A DNA stretch of 64,000 nt from Azospirillum brasilense (GTDB lineage: Bacteria; Pseudomonadota; Alphaproteobacteria; Azospirillales; Azospirillaceae): contig NZ_VITH01000010.1 of the NCBI RefSeq assembly GCF_007827815.1, forward strand, positions 62,001 to 126,000. Reading direction: 5' to 3'. The notes under the pieces were generated by a model that worked only from the letters and a program-made list of their open reading frames with translations, was not told where the DNA came from and did not search any database. Positions 24,601-38,433 of the stretch are shown here, one piece after another. The position numbers and the translations under genes are program-made. Within the stretch, counting starts at the first letter, position 1; each line of letters starts with the position of its first letter.

Positions 24601-25239
24601 TCAGGCCAGCACCCGGCCGATGTAGCGCCCGATCGCCGCCTTCAGCTCCACCGCCGATCCGGCGTCAAGCGCCAGGACGACCGTCCCCTCGACATCGTGG
24701 GGCGGCGTGCGGAAGGTGACGTGGAACAGGATGGCCTGCGCCTCCGCCGTCAGGGCGACGCCGCAGCGCTCCAGGAGGCCGTCCCCCACCCCGCGCAGAA
24801 CCTGAGGCAGGGTGGTGCCGACCGCGACGCCCAGCAGATTGCCCATGGAGGACAGGCAGCTGTTCAGAACGATGTTGCCGACCTCGGCGAGCGCCTCCTC
24901 CACCAGCTCCGCCGCGTCCTCCTTGGGGACGCCGGGCGGCAGGGCGGCGGCGGCGAGCGGCAGGCCGCTGCGCTCGGGCATCAGCAGGATCGCCGAGCCG
25001 AGGAAAGTCCCGGACAGACACTCCGTCACCGCGATCAGCGCCCCCGGCAGCGCCGACCGAAGCAGGCCGGCGACCCGGTCGCCGGGAACGAGGCTGACCA
25101 TCGGCACGGAGAGCTCCACCGGCCCACCGATCATCCGGCTGAGCGCCGTGGATGCCCGGCCGACGCCGATGTTTCCCAGCTCCGTCAGCGCGTCGCGTTC
25201 CAGATCGTCCAGCTCAAGCACCATGGGGATCGGGTCCAT
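24601..25239 (-). CDS. cheC: CheC-family phosphatase (second copy)
   Basis: 212 residues. It is a paralog of the CheC at 12378. The first active-site motif is intact (DALTELGN near residue 16). In the second (EALAEVGN, near residue 115) the leading D/S is Glu, which may weaken that site. The core has GTFLGSAILLMPE. The protein should dephosphorylate a receiver, perhaps the one encoded just upstream, 27 bp away. The start ATG at 25239 (MDPIPMVLELDDLERDAL) is used; an internal ATG at 25224 is possible. No CheD gene is present. Confidence 0.83.
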   Translation of the reverse strand: MDPIPMVLELDDLERDALTELGNIGVGRASTALSRMIGGPVELSVPMVSLVPGDRVAGLLRSALPGALIAVTECLSGTFLGSAILLMPERSGLPLAAAALPPGVPKEDAAELVEEALAEVGNIVLNSCLSSMGNLLGVAVGTTLPQVLRGVGDGLLERCGVALTAEAQAILFHVTFRTPPHDVEGTVVLALDAGSAVELKAAIGRYIGRVLA

Positions 25240-25266
25240 CGGCGCGCGCCGGCCGGACCGTGCCGG

Positions 25267-25674
25267 TCAACCGGCGCCCCCGCCGGACCCATCGTTGGAG
25301 GACGGGCGGCGCGGCAGGCTGGCGGCGGTCAGGAAGCGGGCCATCTGCTCCTCCTCCAGCGGCTTGGGCATGAAGGCGGCGCCCAGCGCGCGGATGCCGG
25401 ACACCACCGAATCCTGGGCGTTGGCCGTGATGATGGCGACGCGGATGTCCGGCTTCGCCTGCAGCAGGCGGGCGGCGGCCTCCAGGCCGTTGTCGCCCGG
25501 CATGTTGAAGTCGATTATGGCGATATGGATATCACCTTCGTCCAGTTTTCCATAAAGCTCAGCGCTGTTCGCCGCTTCGATGACCGTCCAATCCGGCTTG
25601 TTCCGAAGTATTATGCCGCGGACATGCATGCGGGACAGCTTGCTGTCGTCCACGACGATTACGGTCTTGCTCAA
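25267..25674 (-). CDS. Response regulator receiver, TTG start
   Basis: 135 residues, a single receiver. It has VIVVDDSKLSR (Asp9-Asp10), phospho-acceptor Asp55 in AIIDFNMPGDNG, IITAN at the Thr/Ser position, and Lys in FMPKPLEEE. The C-terminal tail is Ser/Gly-rich. The fold begins immediately after a TTG codon at 25674 that has GGAG eight bases upstream. The only in-frame ATG is 30 codons earlier and would add an Arg-rich stretch crossing the promoter, so TTG is preferred. It is the first gene of the ten-gene minus-strand chemotaxis operon and precedes a CheC phosphatase, its likely antagonist. Confidence 0.8.
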   Translation of the reverse strand: MSKTVIVVDDSKLSRMHVRGIILRNKPDWTVIEAANSAELYGKLDEGDIHIAIIDFNMPGDNGLEAAARLLQAKPDIRVAIITANAQDSVVSGIRALGAAFMPKPLEEEQMARFLTAASLPRRPSSNDGSGGGAG

Positions 25675-25716
25675 CGCCTGTGCTCCGGGAGGAGAGAAAA
25701 TTTGAATTGTGAAGCG

Positions 25717-25766
25717 ATTATAACCACGGCCACGCCATGCGCCAGCATGGATTGCGGTCCGCAATC
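25717..25766 (-). promoter_or_regulatory. Candidate promoter and operator of the chemotaxis operon
   Basis: On the minus strand a perfect TATAAT (25722-25717) lies about 43 bp before the TTG start. Upstream, 25750-25766 is a near-perfect 17-bp palindrome (gattgcggtccgcaatc, arms of eight around one base) in the region where an activator or repressor would bind. No good -35 box was found at the usual spacing, which fits an activator-dependent promoter. Confidence 0.4.
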
Positions 25767-25851
25767 AGCGTTTTTCGACGAGCCTCCCCTTGGCCCGCTG
25801 CGGTGGCTTTGCTAACAGAGGATTGGCCGACAAGGCGATGCGCACAGGGCC

Positions 25852-26499
25852 ATGCACTCCGGGGGGCCGTCCGTGGACGATTTCATCAGCGCGCTCGTGG
25901 TGTTTCTCGTCGTGGTCGATCCGATCGGGCTGGTTCCGATCTATCTCGGCCTCACCCGCGGCTTCGACAGCCGGCGCAAGCGCACCATCGCGCTGCGCGG
26001 GCCGCTGATCAGCTTCGCCATCATCGTCTTCTTCGCCTATCTGGGCGAACTGGTGCTGAGCGCCCTGTCCATCGGCATGCCGGCCTTCCGCATCGCCGGC
26101 GGCGCGCTGCTGTTCTGGATCGCCTTCGAGATGCTGTTCCAGCGCCGGGCCGAGCGCAAGGAACGCACCGCCGACGACGCCCGGACGGAGGAGGAGGCCC
26201 ACGACCTCGCCGTCTTCCCACTGGCGATCCCGTTGATCGCCGGGCCGGGCGCCATCACCTCGACCCTGCTGCTGATGGACCGCTACGGCGCGACGTTGGC
26301 CGGCCAGGGCATGGTGCTGGGCGCCGCCGCGGTCGCCGTTGGCAGCGTCATGGCGCTGCTGGTCGTCGCCGATCTGGTGAACAAACTGCTCGGCCGCACG
26401 GTGATCCACACGGTCAGCCGCGTGCTGGGCATCGTCCTGGCGGCGCTGGCCGCCCAGACGATCATCGAAGGCATCACCGCCGTCTATCCGCCGCACTGA
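25852..26499 (+). CDS. MarC family integral membrane protein
   Basis: 215 residues with six predicted membrane helices, typical of the MarC family (function unsettled; it was once linked to multiple antibiotic resistance). Family landmarks are VVDPIGLVPIYLGLTRG in helix 1, FRIAGGALLFWIAFEML, and PLAIPLIAGPGAITS. A charged cytoplasmic loop (RRAERKERTADDARTEEEA) separates helices 3 and 4. The ATG at 25852 is given; a GTG at 25873 (VDDFISALVVFL) is about as plausible and fits the family N-terminus better. It is divergent from the chemotaxis operon and sits 23 bp before the epimerase-like gene. Confidence 0.88.
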   Translation: MHSGGPSVDDFISALVVFLVVVDPIGLVPIYLGLTRGFDSRRKRTIALRGPLISFAIIVFFAYLGELVLSALSIGMPAFRIAGGALLFWIAFEMLFQRRAERKERTADDARTEEEAHDLAVFPLAIPLIAGPGAITSTLLLMDRYGATLAGQGMVLGAAAVAVGSVMALLVVADLVNKLLGRTVIHTVSRVLGIVLAALAAQTIIEGITAVYPPH

Positions 26500-26522
26500 T
26501 ATCCACAGAGGGACAACCGACC

Positions 26523-27386
26523 ATGGACCGGCACACGCTCAGCAACGGGCGCCTCGGCGCCGCGATCAAGGCCGACGGGGCGGAACTGTGCTCGCTGTCC
26601 CTCGACGGGCGGGAACTGCTCTGGCAAGCCGGTCCGGAATGGCCGCGCCACGCCCCCGTGCTGTTCCCCATCGTCGGGCGGCTGAAGGACGACACGCTGC
26701 GCCACCAGGAGCAGACCTACCGCATGACGCAGCACGGCTTCGCCCGCGACCGCCGCTTCGCCTGGGAGGAGCACACCGCGACCCTCTGCCGCCTGTCGCT
26801 GTCCGACGACGCGCAGACCCGCGCGCTCTACCCCTTCGCCTTCCATTTGGAGCTGATGTTCGAGCTCGACGCGGACGGGCTGACCATCCGCCACCGCATC
26901 ACCAATCCGGGCGATGAGGCGCTGCCCACCTCGCTCGGCGTGCATCCGGCCTTCCTCTGGCCGTTGCGGGACGGCGTGCCGAAGGAGGCGCACGATCTTC
27001 TGTTCGAAGCCGACGAGCCCGAACCGATCCGCCGCGTTGAGGGCGGCCTGCTGGCGCCGCGGCCCGAGCCGACGCCCGTCGAGGGCCGCCGCCTGCCGCT
27101 GACCGAGGCGTTGTTCACGCGCGACGCGGTGATCCTCGACCGGCCGGCCAGCCGCTCCGTCCGTTACGGCGCTCCCGGCACCCCGGCCATCACCGTCTCC
27201 TGGGACGGCTTCCGCGAGTTGGGCATCTGGTCGAAGCCGGCCGGCGCGCCCTTCCTGTGCATCGAGCCCTGGCACGGCCACGCCTCCCCGGCGGAGTTCG
27301 ACGGGGAGTTCGTGGACAAGCCGGGGCTGCTGCACATCGCCCCCGGAGCGACGCGGGAGCTGAGCTACCGCATCGCCGTGGGGTAA
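26523..27386 (+). CDS. Aldose 1-epimerase-like protein (LacX type)
   Basis: 287 residues. It matches the galactose-mutarotase superfamily, close to the LacX/YihR-like group: GAELCSLSLDGRELLWQ, APVLFPIVGRLKDD, QHGFARDRRFAW, LGVHPAFLWP and CIEPWHGHASP. The histidines in QHGFAR and LGVHPAF and the Glu in CIEPW are the catalytic set that interconverts alpha and beta anomers of free sugars. It has no signal peptide, so it is cytoplasmic. The start at 26523 has GAGG upstream and follows marC by 23 bp, so the two may be co-transcribed. The sugar substrate is not evident. It converges on citrate synthase with only 15 bp between stops. Confidence 0.85.
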   Translation: MDRHTLSNGRLGAAIKADGAELCSLSLDGRELLWQAGPEWPRHAPVLFPIVGRLKDDTLRHQEQTYRMTQHGFARDRRFAWEEHTATLCRLSLSDDAQTRALYPFAFHLELMFELDADGLTIRHRITNPGDEALPTSLGVHPAFLWPLRDGVPKEAHDLLFEADEPEPIRRVEGGLLAPRPEPTPVEGRRLPLTEALFTRDAVILDRPASRSVRYGAPGTPAITVSWDGFRELGIWSKPAGAPFLCIEPWHGHASPAEFDGEFVDKPGLLHIAPGATRELSYRIAVG

Positions 27387-27401
27387 AGGGCCGGCGTTCC
27401 G

Positions 27402-28742
<1,341 letters not shown>

Positions 28743-28865
28743 CGGCCCCTCCTTATGCACGCGTCATCGGGCGTGACGCTGTTTCGTTGCACGTAGGAGA
28801 CTGTATGAATGGGGGGTGTCGTCAATAGCACTCCCGATAGATGCCACCCCGCCGGGCATAGGCCA

Positions 28866-29333
28866 TCAGAAGATTCCCGCCTCCAGCCCGGCGGCCATCA
28901 GCAGCCCAAGCTCCTCGCAGGAGGCGGCGAAATCGTCGCGGTAGGGGCCGCGGCAGACCAGCGGGTCCTGCACCGGACGCCAGCGCAGCCCCGTCGTGAT
29001 GGAGGCGACGGCGCGGCAAGTCCCCGTCCCGTCATGGCCCGCCCGGACGAACAGCGCGTAGGGCATCCCCTGCGTGCGCTCCAGGCAGGGGTAATAGCTG
29101 CGGTCGAAGAAATCCTTGAGCGCCCCGCTCATGGTGCCCAGATTCTCGGTCGTCCCGAGGATCACGCCCTGCGACTCCAGCACGTCCTCCGGCCCGGCCT
29201 CCAGCGGCGGCTTCGCCACCACCTCAACCCCCTGCACCTCGGGCGACCGCGCCCCGCGCAGCACGGCGTCCAGCAGCGCCCGCGTGTTGGGCGACGGGCA
29301 ATGGGCGACGACGAGGAGGCGTTTGGGCGGCAT
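28866..29333 (-). CDS. Flavodoxin/NADPH-dependent FMN reductase-like protein
   Basis: 155 residues with a flavodoxin-like fold. LLVVAHCPSPNTRALLDAVL is the phosphate-binding loop region, and GVILGTTENLGTMSGALKDFFDR is the second FMN-contact segment (GTxxxxGxxxGxxKxFxDR). It probably binds FMN and acts as a small electron carrier or quinone/FMN reductase in the cytoplasm. The ATG at 29333 has AAGGA upstream. It is divergent from the ATPase gene at 29383, with only 49 bp between the starts, so the promoters overlap. Confidence 0.82.
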   Translation of the reverse strand: MPPKRLLVVAHCPSPNTRALLDAVLRGARSPEVQGVEVVAKPPLEAGPEDVLESQGVILGTTENLGTMSGALKDFFDRSYYPCLERTQGMPYALFVRAGHDGTGTCRAVASITTGLRWRPVQDPLVCRGPYRDDFAASCEELGLLMAAGLEAGIF

Positions 29334-29382
29334 GATTCGTCCTTTCCACGGCGACTCTACCAACAACACAGGAGGACGTCCC

Positions 29383-29964
29383 ATGAGCGAAGACGCGCGC
29401 CGCCTCGTCGTCGTCACGGGTGGCCCCGGCTCCGGGAAAAGCACGCTGATCGACGCGCTGGCCCGCGAAGGCTACGCCCACAGCGTGGAAGCGGGCCGCG
29501 CCATCATCCAGGACCAGACGGCCATCGGCGGTCCGGCGCTGCCTTGGATCGACCCGTCGGCCTTCGCGGAGCTGATGCTGTGCTGGGAACTGCGCTCCCT
29601 CCGCCTCGCGCGGGAGCAGGCGGGAACGGTCTTCTTCGACCGCGGCATCCCGGACGTCATCGGCTACCTGCGCCTGATGAAGCGTCCGGTTCCCGCGCAT
29701 CTGGAAACGGCGGCCCGCCGCTTCCGCTATCACCGGACCGTCTTCGTGGCACCGCCTTGGCCGGAGATTTTCGGGACGGACACCGAGCGCCGGCAGACCC
29801 TCGCCGAAGCCGTGGCGACCCACGACGCCATGGTCGAGACTTACGGCGGGCTGGGTTACGAGCTGGTCACACTGCCCAAGGCGCCGGTGGCGGAGCGGCT
29901 GCGCTTCGTCCTGGAGCAGCTTGGCGGACCGGGGCCGATCACGCCCGCCCCGCTCACGCCATGA
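29383..29964 (+). CDS. Small AAA/P-loop ATPase (AAA_28-like)
   Basis: 193 residues. The Walker A is VVTGGPGSGKSTLIDALA near residue 10. FFDRGIPDVIGYL provides a kinase-like DRG motif, and the rest (VEAGRAIIQDQ, FVAPPWPEIFGTDTERRQT) matches the AAA_28 group of predicted ATPases/kinases. The actual substrate is not known. The start has GGAGG seven bases upstream. Its last 11 bases overlap the 3' end of the convergent dehydrogenase gene. Confidence 0.82.
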   Translation: MSEDARRLVVVTGGPGSGKSTLIDALAREGYAHSVEAGRAIIQDQTAIGGPALPWIDPSAFAELMLCWELRSLRLAREQAGTVFFDRGIPDVIGYLRLMKRPVPAHLETAARRFRYHRTVFVAPPWPEIFGTDTERRQTLAEAVATHDAMVETYGGLGYELVTLPKAPVAERLRFVLEQLGGPGPITPAPLTP

Positions 29965-30727
29965 GCTGACCGCCGTTCACCTCGATCACCTGCCCGGTGA
30001 TGTAGCCGCTGAGCGCCTCCGACGCCAGGAACAGATAGGCGCCGACGCAGTCCTCCGCCGTGCCCAGCCGGCCCAACGGGATGCGCGCCGCCGTCGCCGC
30101 CAGCTTCTCCGGCGAGGAGTAGCGCTGGTGGAAATCGGTGTCGATGGTGCCGGGCGAGACGGCGTTGACGCGGATGCGGTCCGGCGCCAGTTCCGCCGCC
30201 AGGGAGCGGGTGAAGGTCGAGACGAAGGCCTTCGACGCGCTGTAGATCGAGGAGCCGGGGCTGCCTCCCGTGCGGGCGGAGATGGAGACGGTGTTGACGA
30301 TGGCCCCGCACCCCGCGGCGCGCAACGCCGGCAGGGCACGCCGGCAGGCCACGACGACGGAGCGCAGGTTGAGGTCGATCACCTCGTCCAGGAAATCGTC
30401 GCCGATCCGCTCCAGCGGCACCCGCCCGACCATGGTGCCGGCGTTGTTGACGAGGATGTCCAGCCCGCCCAGCGCCTGCACCGCCGCGTCCACCGCCGAC
30501 TCCACGGCGCGCGGGTCGCGGAAGTCGCCGCTGACGGCGTAGACCTCCGTCCCGCCCGCAGTGAGGGCGAGCGCCAGCCGGGCCGCGGCGTCGTTGCCAC
30601 CGGAGCCGTGGAGCGCCACCCGCGCGCCCAGGCTGGCGAAGGCGGTGCCCACCGCCGCCCCGATGCCCCGGCTGCTGCCGGTCACCAGCACGCGCTTGCC
30701 GCGCAGATCCTCGCCCAACAAAGTCAT
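29954..30727 (-). CDS. Short-chain dehydrogenase/reductase
   Basis: 257 residues, classical SDR. The NAD(P) motif is VLVTGSSRGIGAAVG. NNAG appears in LDILVNNAGTM, the catalytic Ser is in VNTVSISARTGG, and the Tyr-x3-Lys is IYSASKAF. The C-terminal GYITGQVIEVNGG is also typical of FabG-like SDRs. Located 12 bp after glpK in the glycerol locus, it may reduce or oxidise a polyol-derived compound, but the substrate is unknown. The start ATG at 30727 is the only one fitting the family. Confidence 0.88.
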   Translation of the reverse strand: MTLLGEDLRGKRVLVTGSSRGIGAAVGTAFASLGARVALHGSGGNDAAARLALALTAGGTEVYAVSGDFRDPRAVESAVDAAVQALGGLDILVNNAGTMVGRVPLERIGDDFLDEVIDLNLRSVVVACRRALPALRAAGCGAIVNTVSISARTGGSPGSSIYSASKAFVSTFTRSLAAELAPDRIRVNAVSPGTIDTDFHQRYSSPEKLAATAARIPLGRLGTAEDCVGAYLFLASEALSGYITGQVIEVNGGQLMA

Positions 30728-30739
30728 GGCTCCGGCCCC

Positions 30740-32245
<1,506 letters not shown>

Positions 32246-32273
32246 GGTCTTTCCTATGGTCTTTCTTCTTTCC

Positions 32274-32378
32274 CCTCTCCCCTCTGGGGAGAGGGTTTAG
32301 GGTGAGGGGGTTGCGCTTGGCGGTGCGTCCGGCAAAAGCGCATCCCCCTCACCCTGCCCTCTCCCCAGAGGGGAGAGG
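32274..32378. repeat. Long imperfect inverted repeat between glpV and glpK
   Basis: Left arm 32274-32310 and right arm 32344-32378 are complementary over about 35 bp except for a two-base difference. Each arm contains the smaller palindrome cctctcccctctggggagagg. This resembles the widespread CTCTCCCC-type intergenic palindromic repeat. It may act as a terminator or mRNA-stability element, lowering glpK expression relative to the transporter (inference). Confidence 0.75.
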
Positions 32379-32401
32379 ATTATCTCAAGGTGTTTACGAC
32401 A

Positions 32402-34156
<1,755 letters not shown>

Positions 34157-34214
34157 CGTTTATTCCTCCCGTTTCCATTGTTATAGGCCCGTTCCGGCCG
34201 ACACAGGCCGGCCG

Positions 34215-34508
34215 TCACACCCAGCGGAAGACCGCCGCGGCGTAGAGAAGCGAAAGCGCGGTCGCGTAGTGCACCTCCCCGCCCACCAGCCCCAGCCAGG
34301 CGAGGTGGATGAAGGCGCTGCCGAGCAGCGTGATGAACAGCCGGTCGCCGCGCGTCGTGGTGATGCCCAGCACGCCGGGGCGCGCCACCTCCGGCCGGTT
34401 GAGCGCCAGGACGGTCAGCAGGGTCAGCAGCCCGGCGATGACGGCGAAGAAGGCGCCGGTCTGCCAAGTCCAGGCCATCCAGGCGAGATGTTCGGTGACG
34501 GTGTCCAT
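34215..34508 (-). CDS. glpU: Small membrane protein of glycerol transporter (DUF2160)
   Basis: 97 residues with about three hydrophobic helices (FFAVIAGLLTLLTVLAL, FITLLGSAFIHLAWLGLVGG and ATALSLLYAAAVF). It belongs to the DUF2160 family found only with GlpSTPQ-type glycerol transporters, where it is called GlpU. Its role is unknown but probably accessory to the permease. GGAGG lies upstream of the ATG at 34508. It lies 19 bp after glpQ and 58 bp before glpV. Confidence 0.88.
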   Translation of the reverse strand: MDTVTEHLAWMAWTWQTGAFFAVIAGLLTLLTVLALNRPEVARPGVLGITTTRGDRLFITLLGSAFIHLAWLGLVGGEVHYATALSLLYAAAVFRWV

Positions 34509-34527
34509 GGCGGCGTCCTCCCTCCCG

Positions 34528-35325
34528 TCAGACGCGGCCCAGGGCGAAGCCCTTGGCGATGTAGTTGCGCACGAACCAGATCACCAGCGCGCCGGGCAGG
34601 ATGGTCAGCACCCCCGCCGCCGCCAGCAGCCCCCAGTCCATACCGGAGGCCGAGACGGTGCGCGTCATCGTCGCCGCGATGGGCTTGGCGTCCACCGAGG
34701 TCAGGGTGCGCGCCAGCAGCAGCTCGACCCAGCTGAACATGAAGCAGAAGAAGGCGGTGACGCCGATCCCGCTGGCCACCAGCGGCATGAAGATCTTCAC
34801 GAAGAAACGCGGAAAGCTGTAGCCGTCGAGATAGGCGGTCTCGTCGATCTCCCGCGGTACCCCGGACATGAAGCCCTCCAGAATCCACACCGCCAGCGGG
34901 ACGTTGAACAGGCAGTGGGCCAGAGCCACGGCCAGCGGCGTGTCGAACAGCCCGATGGCGGAATAGAGGTTGAAGAAGGGCAGCGCGAAGACCGCCGCCG
35001 GGGCCATGCGGTTGGACAGCAGCCAGAAGAACAGATGCTTGTCGCCGACGAAGCGGTAGCGCGAGAAGGCGTAGGCCGCCGGCAAAGCCAGCGCGATCGA
35101 CAGCACCGTGTTCAGCGCCACATATTGCAGCGAGTTCAGATAGCCCGAATACCAGGACGAATCGGTGAAGATCCGCCGGTAATTCTCGAAGGTCAGGGTG
35201 TGCGGCCACAGCGTCAGGCCGCTGACGATCTCGGTGTTCGTCTTCAGGCTCATGTTCACGAGCCAGTAGATCGGCAGCATCAGGAACAGGATGTAGAGCG
35301 TGAGGACGATCCGTGCGCGCAGCAT
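34528..35325 (-). CDS. glpQ: Glycerol ABC transporter permease
   Basis: 265 residues, MalG-like inner-membrane permease with six helices. The EAA loop that contacts the ATPases is present as EGFMSGVPREIDETAYLDGYS. Other marks are ILFLMLPIYWLVNMSLK near the N-terminus and VAGSIGVT-type helices at the C-terminus. It pairs with GlpP to form the glycerol channel. It lies 15 bp after glpP, in operon order. Confidence 0.92.
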   Translation of the reverse strand: MLRARIVLTLYILFLMLPIYWLVNMSLKTNTEIVSGLTLWPHTLTFENYRRIFTDSSWYSGYLNSLQYVALNTVLSIALALPAAYAFSRYRFVGDKHLFFWLLSNRMAPAAVFALPFFNLYSAIGLFDTPLAVALAHCLFNVPLAVWILEGFMSGVPREIDETAYLDGYSFPRFFVKIFMPLVASGIGVTAFFCFMFSWVELLLARTLTSVDAKPIAATMTRTVSASGMDWGLLAAAGVLTILPGALVIWFVRNYIAKGFALGRV

Positions 35326-35340
35326 GGCCCGTTTCCTTTG

Positions 35341-36224
<884 letters not shown>

Positions 36225-36228
<4 letters not shown>

Positions 36229-37313
36229 GCCGCCTCCCCTTCCACGAGCGTTCCGTCCGCGTAGACATGCACCATGGCGGGGTCGAGCAGCAGCGACGCC
36301 TCGTCCCCCGCCAGCGTCAGATCCTCCGGCACCGTCGCCGCCATCGGCAGGCCCGACAGCTCCACCCGCGCGATGCGCGTGCGCCCCAGATCGTCCAGCC
36401 GGCGCACCCGCACCGGCACGCCGCCGGCCCCGGCGGGCGCCAGCGTGGCGAATTCCGGCCGCACGCCGATCTCGATCTTTGCTCCGCCATTCAGGGCTGG
36501 AAAGCCGCGGCGCAGCGCGATGACGTGCCCGCCGACCCGCGCGGCGCGGCCCGACACCTCGGCCGGCAGGACGTTCATGCCCGGCGATCCGATGAAATGT
36601 CCGACGAAGACGTGGGCCGGGCGCTCGAACAGCTCCTGCGGGCGCCCCACCTGCACGACGCGCCCGTCATGCATCACCACCACCTTGTCGGCGAAGGTGA
36701 GCGCCTCCGTCTGGTCGTGGGTCACGTAGATCATCGTCAGGTCGAGCGCGCGGTGCAGCGCCTTCAGCTTCGACCGCAGCTCCCATTTCAGATGGGGGTC
36801 GATGACGGTCAGCGGCTCGTCGAAGAGGATGGCCGCCACGTCCGGGCGGACCAGCCCGCGCCCCAGCGAAATCTTCTGCTTGGCGTCGGCGGTCAGGTTC
36901 CGCCCACGCCGGTTCAGGTCCGCCGTCAGGTCGAGCAGCCCGGCGATCTCCCGCACCCGCGCGTCGAGCGGCGCCCCGCGCAGGCCGCGGTTGCGCAGCG
37001 GGAAGGCGAGGTTCTCGTAGACCGTCATGGTGTCGTAGACGACGGGGAACTGGAAGACCTGGGCGATGTTGCGCGCTTCGGTCGGCAGGGCCGTCACGTC
37101 CTTGCCGTCGAACAGCACCCGCCCCTCGCTGGGGGTCAGCAGGCCGGAAATGATGTTCAGCAGCGTGGTCTTGCCGCAGCCCGACGGCCCGAGCAGCGCG
37201 TAGGCGCCGCCTTGCTCCCACACATGGGTCATCGGCTTCAGCGCGTAGTCGTCGTCGCTCTTCGGGTTGGGGGTGTAGCTGTGGCCAAGGGATTGAAGGT
37301 CGATGCGCGCCAT
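36225..37313 (-). CDS. glpT: Glycerol ABC transporter ATPase with non-canonical signature
   Basis: 362 residues, MalK-like. Walker A is GPSGCGKTTLL, the Q-loop is in IAQVFQFPVVYDTMTVYEN, Walker B is AAILFDEPLTVIDP and the switch His is in VTHDQTEAL. The signature motif is not LSGGQ but LTADAKQ. The C-terminal TOBE-like regulatory domain follows. GlpS (next gene) keeps a perfect LSGGQ, so the two ATPases probably form an asymmetric pair with one strong and one weak site. The ATG at 37313 was chosen (MARIDLQSLGHSY); longer in-frame versions run into glpS. This is the rhizobial GlpT, not the glycerol-3-phosphate antiporter of the same name. Confidence 0.9.
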
Positions 37314-37329
37314 GCCGTCCGCCCTCCCG

Positions 37330-38433
37330 TCACGCCGCCATGACCAGCGGCGGCGCCGCGGCCAGCCGCCCGTCATGGCCGAACACGAACAGCCGCCGCG
37401 GGTCGATGAAGCACTCGATCCGCTCGCCCGGCTCGACCTCCAGCACGCCACGCGTGACGGCGACCCAGCGGTCGGTTCCGCCATCGGTGCGCGGCAGGTC
37501 GATGTGGACGAAGCTCTCGGAGCCGGTGATCTCGCTGACCGCCACCGCACCGCTCAAGCACAGCGCGTCGGCGTGGGGCCGCGTCAGGTGCAGGTGGTCG
37601 GCGCGGAAGCCGATGGTGTAGTCGTCGTCCGGCAGCTCCGCCAGCACGCCGCGCGCCGGCCCATGCTCGCCCGTCGCCAGAACGATCTGCAAGCCGCGCT
37701 TGTGCACCCGCATGGTGTTGAGCGGCGGGTCGGAGAAGACGCGCGCGCTGGTCAGGTTGGCCGGGCGGCGGTAGACGTCCGGCGTGCGCCCGAACTGCGC
37801 CAGCCGCCCTTCCCACAGCGTCGCCGTGTTGCCGCGGAGCAGCAGCGCCTCCGCCGGCTCCGTCGTCGCGTAGACGAAGACGGCGCCGGTCGCGGCGAAG
37901 ATCTTCGGCAGCTCCTCCCGCAGCTCCTCGCGCAGCTTGTAATCCAAATTGGCCAGCGGCTCGTCGAGCAGGACGAGCTGCGCCTCTTTCACCAAGGCGC
38001 GGGCGATGGCGGTGCGCTGCTGCTGGCCGCCGGACAGCTGCTGCGGCGTGCGGTGCAGGTAGGGCTCCAGCTTCAGCAGGCGCGCGGCCTCCCGCACCTT
38101 GCGGTCGATCTCGTCCTTGGGCCGGCGGGCGACCCGCAGGGGCGAGGCGATGTTCTCGTAGACGGTCAGGGAGGGGTAGTTGATGAACTGCTGGTAGACC
38201 ATGGCGACGGAACGTTCGCGGACGTGCCGCCCCGTCACGTCCACCCCGTCCACCAGCACACGCCCGGCGCTGGGCACGTCCAGCCCGGCCATCAGCCGCA
38301 TCAGCGACGTCTTGCCCGACAGGGTCGGCCCCAGCAGAACGTTCAGCGACCCACGCTCCAGGCTCAGCGACACGTTCTCCAGGTGAACGTGGCCGCCGAC
38401 ATGCCTGCTGACCTTGTCCAGAACCAAGCCCAC
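37330..38433 (-). CDS. glpS: Glycerol ABC transporter ATPase
   Basis: 367 residues. Walker A is GPTLSGKTSLMR (an unusual GPTLSGKT form), the Q-loop is MVYQQFINYP, the signature LSGGQQQRTAIARAL is intact, Walker B is LVLLDEPLANLDY, and the usual switch His is replaced (VYATTEPAEALLL where VTHDQxEA is expected). The C-terminal regulatory domain is MalK-like. With GlpT it powers glycerol uptake. The canonical signature here and canonical switch His in GlpT suggest the two subunits complement each other. It is the second gene of the operon, 80 bp after glpD. Confidence 0.9.
   Translation of the reverse strand: MGLVLDKVSRHVGGHVHLENVSLSLERGSLNVLLGPTLSGKTSLMRLMAGLDVPSAGRVLVDGVDVTGRHVRERSVAMVYQQFINYPSLTVYENIASPLRVARRPKDEIDRKVREAARLLKLEPYLHRTPQQLSGGQQQRTAIARALVKEAQLVLLDEPLANLDYKLREELREELPKIFAATGAVFVYATTEPAEALLLRGNTATLWEGRLAQFGRTPDVYRRPANLTSARVFSDPPLNTMRVHKRGLQIVLATGEHGPARGVLAELPDDDYTIGFRADHLHLTRPHADALCLSGAVAVSEITGSESFVHIDLPRTDGGTDRWVAVTRGVLEVEPGERIECFIDPRRLFVFGHDGRLAAAPPLVMAA

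Noticed and set aside
25737..26522. Upstream in-frame extension of the epimerase-like gene to 549 codons
   Set aside because: It covers marC in another frame and is Arg-rich. The family N-terminus begins at the ATG at 26523, which has its own ribosome site.
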